Assembly (NCBI RefSeq): GCF_040054535.1
Contig: NC_090798.1
Coordinates: 367,001-431,000, forward strand
Source of the DNA: Antennarius striatus
Taxonomy: Eukaryota; Chordata; Actinopteri; Lophiiformes; Antennariidae
Length of the DNA stretch: 64,000 bases
Direction of reading: 5' to 3'
This document shows, one piece after another, positions 1-15,127 of the stretch. Every line of letters starts with the position of its first letter. Within the stretch, counting starts at the first letter, position 1. The notes below the pieces were generated by a model. The model ran no database searches and had not been told where the DNA came from. It was given only the letters and a program-made list of their open reading frames with translations. Both the position numbers and the translations under genes were made by a program.

Positions 1-38
1 CAGACGTGGGTCACGGCTCGCCGGAGGGGGGCTCCTAA

Positions 39-2264
<2,226 letters not shown>

Positions 2265-3995
2265 TGCCCCCCGGGCGAGGAGGAGGAGGGGCGGCTGAGG
2301 GCGGGGCCGACACCTGGACCAATCGGAGGCCTCCTTTACCGCCACAGATCCTAAAACTGTTTGGTGAAAGACTTGAAGTGCTCCGCCTGAGGGAGGAAAG
2401 GCTGCCTTTGACATAGTTTTAATTTCCACATGGGGGGGTCCCATGAGGGAATTAAAAGAGGAAGATGTGAACACATGGCGACAGGAAGTGCTCCTGTGTC
2501 ACTTCCTGTCTCTACGCGTCGGGTGTCAGGTCGAACGCGATCTTGTTGCCAAAAGCCTCTGAGAAGCGGGTCGTCTTCACTGCTGCCGGCCCCACCGGGG
2601 GTCTGCTGCTTTTGTAAAACTCGCCGCGAGCCATGGGGGCGTTTTACCACCGGGGGGGGGGTGCTTCAGGCGTTCCATTAGTTCAGTTCGAGCGTCACTG
2701 AACGCATCGCGGCTCGTACCCGGCGCCGCCCTCCGTCGACACACACCTGAAAGATGTCATGAAAACGCCACCAGCATCCGGAGCGCCGGGGGCTCTCACA
2801 CGGACAAACCACCTCGTCGGGGTCCTGAAGGAACAGCTCCTGTTAGTACGTCTAGTCCAGCCTCGGGTTGATTTCTCTCTTTTCAAACCCCCCCACCACC
2901 TCACCTCCAGCTAATTTTGTCCCATTTCCGACGCGTTGGCAGGATTATTTGGACTGTTGATTAATTTAAGGAAGGAAGTTAACTTCTATTCTGTGTGAAT
3001 ATAAATATAAGAATTTTATTTTTTGGCTTCCGGCTTGTTTGCATTTGGTGACTTTGTAAACTAGTTTGCAGAACATTAAGTTCATGTGCTGTGGATGAAG
3101 AGGACGGGGATGGGGGGGTCTGATTTCTTACAGTGGTGGTAAAAACGCTTCATTAACGGTTTCAGATGTTTTTCATTCTGTTCGAGGCTCGGAGGCGTTT
3201 AGCACGTAATTCCTTTTGTTGCCACCAGGAGGCGATGTTTAATCTGGTCTTTTTTTTCTTCACCACATAGAAACTCGTTTTCTTTTAAGCCCAGATTGTC
3301 CAAAAGCACAACTTTTGGACGTCCCTTTAAAATCCAACCCTTACCCACTACATTAGTGTGAACATCTGTCTGAACATGGCTGCTGTCTCTACTCTGATTG
3401 GCTCTTTGATGGATGATTTTGGAAACACCCTCCCCTCCAGTTCACCTGGATTGTCACCTGAGTCCTCTTCATCCACAAAAAATTTTTTTTTTCTGAAATC
3501 AGTGTTTCTTTCCATCAGTGTAAATACATAAGGAGAAGCGTGTTGGGTCTGACTGGGAGTCCTGACAGATACAGACTAATAGTCCTTACCAGTATGTTGG
3601 GATGACTCTTTGGGGATGAAACGCTCGTGAACCGAGAGGACGGCGTCTTCTGGCCTTTGAATTAAGCAGGTGTGGACATTGCACTTAGATTGGTTGGACC
3701 GAAGCTCTAGACGGTGTCCACTGGCTCTCGTCCTGTTGTCTTAATGTGTGCTGTCCAATCCGCTGGAGCGTCGGGACTCCTGGGGGGTGTCAATGTATGA
3801 GTGAGTCAGTGACCGAGGGGGGAGACAGGGTTCAAGCTGAGGAAAGACATCACGTGTCTCGGCAACGGAAGGTTCCACTTGAAATTGCCTCTGTATAAAA
3901 TCAATTCATTATATCGTTCTCTGTAACTTTGTTCTGTTGGTTTTTTGACTTGGGAGGGGGGGGGGGTAAATGAATAAAAATTTTACTACAAGTCT
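2265..3995 (+). other. polr2a: Probable polr2a 3' UTR
   Basis: There is no open frame of note after the polr2a stop. The first good polyadenylation hexamer (AATAAA, 3973-3978) follows a G run at about 3955-3966, so the 3' UTR is probably about 1.7 kb. The end is inferred from the hexamer. Confidence 0.6.
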
Positions 3996-4902
3996 GTTTT
4001 CATGTTCCTCCATCGCATTTGGAAAATTAGAATAAACACGCTACGCTGAAGTGTCATCTGGAGATGACCTTTAGTAATTCTACATGTCAGATTTCCCGTT
4101 GTAATTTATTTAGTTTTCCTAAACTTCTACATAAACAGACGTCACATGAAACTAGTTTTACTAAAACTATTCAACCAGGTGTAAAAACGATTAAAATGTT
4201 GATCAAACATTTAATATTAAAATAAGTTCAGTAAAAGTTCAATTAAACTAAACATTCTTGATTAGTTAGCCTCATCTTGTTGGATACTTTTATATTTATC
4301 TTCATCTAGTTTAAGAAATAAATGTTAATAGTTTACGGCGTAGATTAGTAAACTATTATTTACTCAATTCAGTCCTGATGAGCTAGTCCAAGAAATCACG
4401 TGACCAAGCTCTGACGTCACACTTACGTTTTCCTTTTCGTGCGCTCAACTTCCGGTAAACTCACCTGCTCTTAATTAGAACGCTTTGCTAACAATCAGGG
4501 TAATTAGCATAAACATGCTACATAAACGTTCCCAGAGCTTTGATGTCAGATCATTTGATACATTGTTTACTTTGGTGTCGTGCACGTGACTGTTGCCTTC
4601 AGGTGAACTCACAGAATCGGGAAAATGAGCTTCCTGTGGTGTTTGTGGCGTTCCCTCGTTCTGGAGACCAACTTTTAACAATAAACTTTAACTCCGTCCT
4701 GCGTCTCGTTAATGACGTCACTACCAATCAGACCAACGATAAACAACATCAAGATAAACAGGTTTGATAAACAACTCACCTGGACCTGCCGGCAGGTGGA
4801 GGACGGAGAAGTTTTACCGTGACGGACCGTCAGGAGAGCAGACTTCACCTGTTTGGTCCCAAACAGCTTCCGTTGGAAGGCGAACGATTAAAAAATAAAC
4901 AA

Positions 4903-5011
<109 letters not shown>

Positions 5012-5077
5012 TATAAACCAAATGTATTTAAACTTTTACAGTGTATGAATTCAATTAAAACATTTAATTCTGATTTG

Positions 5078-5120
5078 ATTAATATCTTAGTATTGATTAA
5101 ATCAATACTAAGATATTAAT
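5078..5120. repeat. Perfect 20-bp inverted repeat with 3-base loop
   Basis: The left arm (5078-5097) begins ATTAATATCTTAG and the right arm (5101-5120) is its exact reverse complement, separated by TAA. It is AT-rich and could extrude as a cruciform or fold as a hairpin if transcribed. No host element was recognised around it. Confidence 0.9.
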
Positions 5121-7436
5121 TGTAAGAAAACACCCTGTTTTGAGGGTAAAGATAAATTAGGACTTGATCAAGAAATTAAAAGTAAAAGGCCAGTACAAAT
5201 TTAATAATATCTTGTCCACTGAAGCATATCCTTAAAGGTGTTTTAGGTAGGTGAAATTATTTGCTGGCAGAGTAGATAATTATAGTGATTTTCATTTGGC
5301 CCATTACCTGTGTGTCACATGACCACCTGTGGCCTGTGTGCAGACAGGTGTGTTTGTTTATGAGGCAGCGGCTCCTGTTTGTGTCGGTTGTTGGTGATAA
5401 ATATCAGTCATAGACTTTGACTCCCAACTCATTAATGTGGAGTTGTTAACTAAAAATAAGACGTTCAGCAGTTGAAGAAAATCACTTTTTCTTTACTGTT
5501 GGGTTAACTAGTTAGCTAGCTTAGCTTAGCATCACCAGACAAATCTGAAAACCTTCTGATGCACAAATCTGATTTCTTCTGTCGAAACTCGCACTTTTAA
5601 TGAAATATTAGACGCCTACTGACAGTCCTGACTCTGGAAGCTGCTCATGGGGGGAGTTGCTCAGGTGTGGTTAAATGGGCGGAGCTGGCCAGGTGCTTCC
5701 TATTGCTGCTGGTCTGTGGTCCGGACCTGTGACAAGAAGAACACAAAAACAGGAAATAAACGACTCATGCCGTAACCCTGGTTCTGTTATTTATTACCCT
5801 GTTACCCTTTTTGTTTTTCTGTAGGGCGTGTCAGTAACATTAACTGCCACTAGGTGTCGCATGAGAGCAGGAGACACTTTCTCACGCCACTAAAAAAAGG
5901 GAAAAAGAAACCCAGAATTCACATTGGGAACAAAATCTGACTCAAAATGGAATAAATTCTTCCCCAATAAAAAATCCAGTCCCACACCAGATTCCAACAC
6001 ATTCTGTTTGTTACGTTTTGAGTCTTCCTGCTACCAGGACATTAGCTTACGTAGCAAACGTTATAAAGCCTGATTTCTAATTCACCTCCAGTGTCAAAAA
6101 TATTTTTAAAAATTAAATTTGAAATATGGTTGAGAAGATCACTGTAAAAAAACTAAAACAAAATTGAAAATGTTAGTATTTTATCTTCTTGAATTGCTAA
6201 AATGGAAGTGAAAATTGCATCTTGTCACATTTGCACAATTTCCTCCACGTTTGTTGTGAGTCAGAAGGCTGGGCTCCGACAGACAGGAAGTGTGAAAGAG
6301 GAAGAATCCTCAGGCATGTTTCTCCCTGTCTGGCGGCTTTTCTTGACGGCGTCAGACGTTCTGTGTCCCACCAGCTCCTCTGCTCACGTGAGTTTGAACC
6401 TTCAGTGAACATTTTTCTGCACAAACTCAGCCTCAGGTTTTCTCAGTTATCCTGTTTTTACCTTCCTGCCTCTCTCTTTGTTCAATGAATCTTTTGTCTA
6501 CTTGTTGTCCCACATTCCACCCTCCGTGTTCCCTGCTCACATTCCTGGGATCAGCTTCAGGTTCAGTTTCAGGTTTAGCTTCAGTTTCTGCTTCAGTTTC
6601 TGTTTCTCTGGACATCCTTTCAGTCAAACTCTTCTTCCCGGCTCCACTTTTCTGCTTTTAGCCTGGAAAATCCAGACTTGTCTCCCTGTAATCAGTCTTT
6701 CTATCACTTCCTGCATCTATCTTGGTCTAACCTGTAGACCAGGACTACCCAGGGTGGGGTTTCAGAGGCGCCGGAGAAAAGTTAAACACTTCTGAGCCCA
6801 GATGTAAAGGTGTGATTGAACATCTCATGATGCTGTAAAGCCTCCTCCATCCCTCACATCTGACGTTCTTCCTCCTCATTTATTTGTGGGTTACAGTGTG
6901 AATGGGTCGATTGTGAATTTCAAATCCGTTCCCTTCAGAGACCAAACGCCTCCAGCTCAGACGGTCAGACAGCGACTGACAGGAGGAAGAACAGAGTTCA
7001 CTTTTCTACGTTCTAGAAGAACGAAATGTTAAAAAGAAGCAGAACAACAGACATGTGTGATGTCACCAGCTCCTCCCCCTCTCATTGGTGGAGAATAAAA
7101 CAGTAGATTGTTGTCAGTAAATGCTATAAAAGTACTCCAGAAGCTGCTTTTACGACTCCAAAGACTTCAATACCCATCAGCCCCGGCTGTCAGAAGTTAA
7201 AGGGAAATAAATGCAGGATCGGGTGAGGGTGGGGGGGCGGAGGAGGTAGAGGAGGGGAGATGAGCCAGGAAGCAGGAACCTGACTCCACCCCCCCCCCTT
7301 TGAGTACCCTCACCCCCCCACACAGAGCCTCCTGTCCACAGGACGGGGCTAGGCTTTCATCACACTGGCTCCAGTTACCTCCACAGATAAGCTAACCAGG
7401 CCAGGTGAGCCCACACACTCCTCCTCCATGGCCGAT

Positions 7437-7437
<1 letters not shown>

Positions 7438-7502
<65 letters not shown>
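7438..7502. repeat. (CA)n microsatellite just upstream of capg
   Basis: A pure CA tract ending about 20 bases before the ATG at 7521, so it probably lies in the 5' UTR or promoter of the capg-like gene. Confidence 0.95.
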
Positions 7503-7505
<3 letters not shown>

Positions 7506-7520
7506 CAGCAGACGGTCAGG

Positions 7521-10500
7521 ATGGAGTCGGACTCAGACATGCCGGCGGTCCCGGAGATCATCCAGTAAGTAGACCGGCCCGTCTCCCTCCTGGGGTGTCC
7601 AGAGCTTTGACCTTTGACCTGGGGGCCTGGCAGGAGCCCCCCGTTGGGCCTTCCTCTTCTTCCTCGCTCCTTTATCTCATCCACCGTTTCCTGCCCCCCC
7701 CTCGGCATCCTATTGACGACGGGTTGCTGAAACGAGGAGCGATCGGTCGCCGATCGGCTCGTTAAACTATCAGAAAAACAACTAAAAGGGGCGGAGCTAC
7801 TCCTCATGTCGTCGTTACTATGACGACGCGTGATCTTGATGAATGAGTTGCTCATCTGTTCCTGTTTGTCTGGATGTTTCTTTGCTGCTTTCATTTAAAA
7901 ATGTCTTCGAGCTTCAGGGATGTTTGTTAAAATAAAAGTTGGAAAAAGATTTTTGTTTACCTGGAAGATGATTTTATTAGATTTTAAATTGTGGGATGGA
8001 GGCAGATAAACACAGAATGAAGCCCTGGAGCTTACCTGGGAACACCTGGAGGTTCATGTGATCAATAGATGAACCGATCAGGGAAAGTTATGACAGAAAT
8101 CTTGATTTTTTTATAAAGAAGTTAAAGCACGAATGAAATGTTGGAGGATGTTCAGATGGAGAGTTCTCCTCCCCAGTAGATGTTTCTGTGGGTCTGGTTT
8201 GTCTGGAGGTGTTTCTACTGGTCAGCAGCTGATCACGTCTCTTGTCTCCTGTAACCCCCAGTCCTCAGTGACGATCAGTGCCTTAGTATTCTGGGATGTT
8301 GTCTGGTCTGGAGACAGAACAACGTTCCTGCGAGACGAGACTTGTGTGGTTGACCCCCCCCCCCCCCCCCCCCGTGACTTAATGTTTGAGATTCACACCC
8401 ACGACGTGATGCAGCTTGCTCATGGGCGCGCCCCGTGTGTGCAGCGGCCCTGGGGGGGCCTTAGCATCCAGACTCAATTCAAAGCGAGCCTCCCTTCCCA
8501 CACGCCAACGTCCACACTTCCTGTTTGAGCCGACCCCCCCCCCCAGAGGCTCGTCAGCTGGACCCCCTCCATCCTTCAGTTCTCCGTCAGGTCTAACGCC
8601 CCCCCCCTCTCGTCCCTGCAGCATGCTCCCCTTCCAGACAGCCACCAACCCGTTCGGGCCGGAGGTCTGTGAGCCAGGCCTGAGGGTGTGGCGGATGGAG
8701 AAGATGAAGGCCGTCCCCCTGGACCCCGCCTCCATCGGCGCCTTCTACAACGGGGACTCCTACGTGGTGCTGGACAACCGGGGGGAGGACGGGACGGACG
8801 TCCACATGTGGATCGGTGAGATGCATTGGGTTAGAGCAGTTATAACCGGGCCAATCAGAGCCCAGCAGCACCTCCCACACGGAGTCGTGTCCAATCAGAA
8901 AACAGAGTGACACCACATGGAGTCCAGTTCACATTCAGACTGAATCTGGATCAGTTTGAGTCACATCTTTAAAGATTCGTCTCTCAGGTGAGAGAAACCT
9001 GACCCGGGGCCAACGGGGGGTGCTTAGAGACGCTCTCAACCCGCCCCCCCTCCCTGAACTTTATTTACCTCCAGCTGAAGCACCTCCATTGTTCACGTCT
9101 AACCCTGGTGCTTCGCTGCGGTTCAGGAGGCGACAACCCCCCCCTAATGGCGACGACACCTGAGACTCACCTGCTGCTGATGCATGAAGGGGGAGGATGA
9201 TGGGAAGACGGGGGGGGGCGTGCAGATGGATGTCATTAAAGATGTAGGAGGGATGGGGGGGTTCTCCAGTGAGGATGTGTTTCCATCGTGTCGTGATGGT
9301 GAGGCATGATGGTGAGGCGTGATGGTGTGATGGTGAGGCGTGACAGTGAGGCGTGACGGTGAGGCGTGACGTGTCTTGTTGTCCAGGTGAGAAGTCGACC
9401 AAAGACGAACAGGTGACATGCGCCCTGCTGGCCACCCAGCTGGACACCCGTCTGAGCGGAGAGGCCATCCAGCACCGACACGTCCAGGGCTACGAGTCCC
9501 CGGAGTTCATGGCTCTGTTCCCCAGGGGGGTCAGCTACAAGGTGAGGGGGGCCACACCTGGGGCTGGGTGGGCAAACAGTCACTAATCCGGGGGGGTCCG
9601 GGTCCAGCTCCCTACCAGCTGGAGCGACGCACGGCGTTTAGATCCCCATCATGTTGTTTTTACTCCACGTCTGTCTGCCTCTGATCCTGAACCGTTGAAC
9701 CACTAGTGAACCGTTTAACCACTAGTGAACCGTTTAACCACTAGTGAACCGTTAGATCACTAGTGAACCATTAAATCACTAGTGAACCGTTGAACCACTA
9801 GTGAACCGTTAGATCACTAGTGAACCGTTAAATCACTAGTGAACCGTTAAATCACTAGTGAACCGTTTAACGACTAGTGAACCGTTAAATCACTAGTGAA
9901 CCGTTAAATCACTAGTGAACCGTTAAATCACTAGTGAACCGTTTAACCACTAGTGAACCGTTAAATCACTAGTGAACCGTTTAACCACTAGTGAACCGTT
10001 AGATCACTAGTGAACCGTTAAATCACTAGTGAACCGTTAAATCACTAGTGAACCGTTTAACCACTAGTGAACCGTTGAATCACTAGTGAACCGTTTAACC
10101 GCTAGTGAACCGTTAGATCACTAGTGAACCGTTAAATCACTAGTGAACCGTTAAATCACTAGTGAACCGTTTAACCACTAGTGAACCGTTTAACCACTAG
10201 TGAACCGTTAGATCACTAGTGAACCGTTTAACCACTAGTGAACAGTTAGATCACTAGTGAACCGTTAAATCACTAGTGAACCGTTTAACCACTAGTGAAC
10301 CGTTTAACCACTAGCGAACCGTTTAACCACTAGTGAACCGTTTAACCACTAGTGAACCGTTACATCACTAGTGAACCGTTAAATCACTGGTGAACCGTTA
10401 AATCACTAGTGAACCGTTTAACCACTAGTGAACCGTTTAACCACTAGTGAACCGTTAGATCACTAGTGAACCGTTAAATCACTAGTGAACCGTTTAACCA

Positions 10501-12255
10501 CTAGTGAACCGTTAGATCACTAGTGAACCGTTTAACCACTAGTGAACCGTTTAACCACTAGTGAACCGTTAGATCACTAGTGAACTGTTAAATCACTAGT
10601 GAACCGTTAAATCACTAGTGAACCGTTAAAACACTGGTGAACCGTTAAATCAAAAACATGTTACTGCAGAATAAATCACAATAAAATCTCATTATTCACA
10701 CATGAAGCTTCTGTTTATATATTAGTGAGATTATTAACCCACCCCCCATTCAGAGGACGCAGCTGAAGACCAGACGCTGATGTTAGCTTGAAATAGATTA
10801 ATATCATTAAATATCATTAAATAGGTTAAATAGCTTAATATCAGCCAAATGTTACTGAAAATCCATTCATTCACCGTCTGTAGCCGGTGTTTTATTGCTG
10901 GGGAGGGCTTCATGACTTTATGGTCTGGAGCGTTCAGCAGTCATTCAGTCTCATTTCCCGGCAGGACGTCTGATATAAAACTCACAGATTAGATGTGGAT
11001 ACCAGATATGGATTGGTTTTATATAAACTCACAGCGTGGGGGCCGTGTTGCAGGAGGGGGGCGTGGAGTCCGGCTTCAGGAGGCCCCAGGGGGCCCAGGC
11101 GGTGCAGCGGCTCTACCAGGTCAAAGGGAAGAGGAACATCCGCGCCCGGGAGGTGGAGCTGAGCTGGAGCAGCTTCAACAAAGGAGACTGCTTCATCCTG
11201 GACCTGGGGGGGGTGAGGACCAGTGGAGGATTATTTAATCCTCGTGACCCCCCCCCCCTTCAGACCACCGTCTCCCCCCACAGGTCATCGTGTCCTGGAC
11301 CGGATCGCAGGCCAACGTCTTCGAGAAGCAGAAGGTGCGTGAGATCGCCGAGTTCATCCGCGACACGGACCGACACGGGAAAGCCCAGATCGTGTCCGTG
11401 TGCGAGGGGGAGGAGCCTGAGGAGATGCTGCAGGTAAAGCACAAACCACACCGCATCACTGATTTCACAAATCCAGCTAGCTCAGGGCACACTGCGGCCC
11501 CCGGGCCGTGTTCGGCCCCCTAGGCTCTGTGGTCCGGCCCCGTGCTCCCAGTGACCCTGGATTAACCCCTGCTGGTCCCTCTGGTTCTGGACCTGCAGGT
11601 TCTGGGTCAGAAGCCGGCGCTGGCAGAAAGCACACCTGAAGAGGACGGACAGGCAGACTCCTCCAACTCCGCCTCCCTCTACAAGGTAGCTTCACAAACA
11701 GTTAGCATCATGCTAGCCTCTGTCACCTGGGGGGCGTCACACCTGGTTTACCTGACAGGTGTCGGACGCCTCGGGGTCCATGACCATCAGCAAGGTGTCG
11801 GGGAGGAGCCCGTTCGGCCGAGAGCTGCTGGTGTCTGAGGACTGCTTCATCCTGGACAACGGCGCCAACGGGAAGATCTTCGTCTGGAAGGGTGAGGAGG
11901 AGGAGGGGCTTATCCAATCAGAAGACGGCGTAGCGCACGCAGCAACAGCAGCGTTTGAATCCCGTCAGAGTGGGAACTGAACCTGGTAATGAAATGTCCC
12001 TCCAGGCCGGGGGGCGAACGGCGAGGAGAAGCGGGAGGCCCTCCAGATGGCCGACAGCTTCATCGACCAGATGCAGTACCCCCGCATGAAGACGCAGGTA
12101 CGTCCACCTGGTGTTGGGGGGGGGGGGGGCGCCCCCCAGCAGCCATCGGAGTCTTTGTACCCTAACGGTTCGTTTGCCCCCCGCTGCAGGTGGAGATCCT
12201 GCCCCAGGGGAAGGAGACCATCATCTTCAAGCAGTTCTTCAAGAAGTGGGACTGA
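7521..12255 (+). CDS. capg: Macrophage-capping protein CapG-like (gelsolin family)
   Basis: Nine exons join in frame: 7521-7564, 8622-8815, 9387-9541, 11054-11212, 11284-11433, 11599-11685, 11759-11891, 12006-12097 and 12190-12255, giving 359 residues. CapG caps actin barbed ends in a calcium-dependent way without severing filaments; it acts in cytoplasm and nucleus. The sequence shows three gelsolin repeats: [13 protein letters not shown] with GDSYVVLDN and HMWIG in the first; [10 protein letters not shown] with [10 protein letters not shown] in the second; [13 protein letters not shown] with [18 protein letters not shown] in the third; then a terminal [21 protein letters not shown]. Three repeats and about 350 residues fit CapG rather than six-repeat gelsolin or villin. 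The first exon adds about 14 residues before MLPFQTA; translation could instead start at that second methionine (8623). A polyadenylation hexamer lies at 12439-12444. Fish have more than one capg copy; I did not decide which this is. Confidence 0.9.
8346..8374. repeat. Poly-C run in capg intron
   Basis: A run of more than 20 C in the first capg intron; further short C/G runs follow to 8610. Confidence 0.85.
9689..10652. repeat. 19-bp minisatellite, about 50 copies, in capg intron
   Basis: A 964-base array of a 19-base unit of the form ACTAGTGAACCGTTAAATC fills most of the intron between the exons ending at 9541 and starting at 11054. The core ACTAGTGAACCGTT is almost invariant. The last five bases switch among AAATC, TAACC and AGATC (rarely GAACC, GAATC, TACATC), producing a coded-looking mixture of unit types. 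No spacers exist, so this is a minisatellite and not a CRISPR array. Confidence 0.97.
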
Positions 12256-12455
12256 ACGGCGGCGAAACGGCGGCGAAACGGAAGAACATGAATTCACCTG
12301 TTCTGTATATATCTGTAGGTCGCTGGTGGGCGGGGCTCTGCAGCTTGTTTCTGACTTTAGAACCAGTGATGTTAGTTTCATTTAGTGAGGACAAAAGTCT
12401 AGATCCTATTTTTTACATTTGTCTTGCTGTGCGTTGATAATAAAGTTTTTCCTCC

Positions 12456-13212
12456 AAACACAAACATCATCATCAGTTCAAAAACTGCTGAGACGTTTAG
12501 GACAACAACTGTTGTGTAACGGTGTGAACTATGACCTCCCTGTTGTCATGGTGACCTGAATATCACCTACACACACACACACACACTCATTACCAGTCAG
12601 TGGAGTCACGCTAAAGCTTATCAGCACACGTACATTAACTCCGTGTTTTTACTGTAAATGTTTCTCATTACATAGAACATTTAAAAACCAAGCAATTTAA
12701 AATATTTTACACTAAAAAATTGAATCCTTAATAAAATACACATCATTAAATTTACATCTGAATCCGTGTCTGGTTTAATTCTTACATGTTTCTGTGTCTC
12801 AATTTAATACATTTATAAATTTACATTTTTAAAATGAATTAATTTTAAATAAAATGAGATTTTTTATATTTATTACGTCTTGTTAAGATTAGCTCTATAG
12901 AAAATTTAGAACAAGGCAAATAAAAATATCTCAATTATGTTATCTTCTGCTTCATCTGGTTATCTACTTTGTGATAATCACATTCTCGTGTTTATTTATG
13001 TTTTCCTTCATATCTTAGTTTATTTAATTCACTCTGAACTGACCTGTTGGTCAAAAACGTCCAACAGAGAAACATGAATTCCCTCTTGTGATAAATTGTA
13101 ATTACAGCATGATAAACATTGTTAGGTCAGAGATGTACTTATGACACAGTAGTCTGATAAGTAATAATCAAGGTCATCGTGATAGTTACTATAATTATAT
13201 ATATATATATAA
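12456..13212. other. AT-rich intergenic stretch after capg
   Basis: No gene was seen. It is AT-rich, with a short CA tract at about 12571-12588 and a TA tract at about 13197-13212, where the LINE 3' end begins. Confidence 0.6.
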
Positions 13213-14690
13213 AGAATGTCCCTCTCACCCTTGTGGGGTGGTATCTGTGTGTCATCCTCAAGCTCGGGTCCTCTACCAGAGGCCTGGGAGTCTGAGGGTT
13301 CTGCGCAGTATTTTAGCTGTTCCTAGGACTGCGCTCTTCTGGACTGAGGCTTCAGATGTTGTTCCAGGAATCTGCTGGAGCCACTCTTCCAGTTTGGGGG
13401 TCACTGCCCCAAGTGCTCCTACTACCACGGGGACCACATTAACCTTAACCTTCCACATCTGTTCCAGCTGTTCTTTCAACCCTTGATATTTCTCAATCTT
13501 TTCGTGTTCCTTCTTCCTGATGTTGGCGTCAGCTGGAATCGCCACATCTATCACCACTGCTCTCTTCTGCTCTTTGTCCATCACCACTATGTCCGGTTTG
13601 TTAGCCAGTAGCTGTTTGTCGGTCTGGAAGCTGAAGTCCCACAGGATCTTAGCCTTGCCGTTCTCAACCACCTTCGGTGGTATGTCCCATTGGGATTTGG
13701 GTACTTCTAGTCCATACCGGGTACAGATGTTCCTGTACACTATCACAGCTACTTGGTTGTGCCTTTCCATGTATGCTGAGCTGGCGAGCATCTTACACCC
13801 TACTACCACATGCTGGACTGACTCTGGGGCTTCTTTACATAGCCTGCACCTTGGGTCAGATCTACTGTGGTAGATATTGGCCTCTATTGCCCTTGTACTT
13901 AGGGCCTGTTCTTGTGCTGCCATGATCAGTGCCTCTGTGCTGTCTGTCAGTCCAGCTTTATTCAGCCATTGGTAGGTCTTCTTGATATCAGCCACTTCCT
14001 CTATCTGACGGTGGTACATGCCATGTAGGGGCTTGTCCCTCCATGTTGTCTCCTCCTCCTCCTCTTCCTCCTCAGGTTTCTGCTGTCTAAGGCATTCACT
14101 GAGCAGTTCATCTGTTGGGGCCATCTTCCTGATGTACTCTTGGATTTTTGATGTCTCATCCTGGACAGTGGCCCTGATGCTCACTAGTCCTCGGCCTCCC
14201 TCTTTCCGCTTAGTGTACAGCCTCAGGATGCTGGACTTGGGGTGAAACCCTCCATGCATGGTGAGGAGCTTTCTAGTCTTGATATCTGTGGCTTCTATCT
14301 CCTCCTTTGGCCAGCTTATGATCCCAGCGGGGTATCTGATGACCGGCAGTGCATACATGTTGATGGCTCGGACCTTGTTCTTGCCATTCAGCTGACTTCT
14401 CAGGACTTGCCTTACTCTCTGGAGGTATTTGGCTGTGGATGACTTCCTTGCGGCCTCCTCATGGTTGCCATTAGCCTGTGGGATTCCAAGGTATTTGTAG
14501 CTGTCCTTGATGTCTTCTATCCTGCCCCCTGGTAGGTTGACCCCTTCAGTTCTGATCATCTTGCCTCTTCTTGATACCATCCGGCCACATTTGTCTAATC
14601 CGAATGACATCCCTATGTCGTCGCTGTAGATCCTGGTGGTGTGGATCAGTGAGTCAATTTCTCGCTCATTCCTGGCATACAGCTTGGGCG
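13213..14690 (-). mobile_element. Rex6/Dong/R4-type LINE, 3' part with intact C-terminal ORF
   Basis: On the minus strand an open frame ends at 13273 and extends back to about 14688, 445 residues from the internal MSFG plus about 25 before it. It starts inside the reverse transcriptase palm/thumb (KLYARNEREIDSL, then GMSFGLDKCGRM and YKYLGIPQ). It continues with a CX2CX8HX4C zinc knuckle (CRLCKEAPESVQHVVVGC) and a restriction-enzyme-like endonuclease signature (KPDIVVMDKEQKRAVVIDVA). The RT followed by a C-terminal endonuclease of this type marks the R2/R4/Dong/Rex6 group, not the AP-endonuclease LINEs. A 60-base 3' UTR runs into a TA repeat at 13197-13212. The frame has no stops, so the insertion looks young. 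The 5' two thirds are missing at a sharp break near 14690. Family assignment is from memory of motifs. Confidence 0.85.

Positions 14691-15127
<437 letters not shown>

Noticed and set aside
9689-10652. Array resembling a CRISPR locus
   Set aside because: The repeats are contiguous 19-base units with no unique spacers, and the setting is a vertebrate intron; it is a minisatellite.
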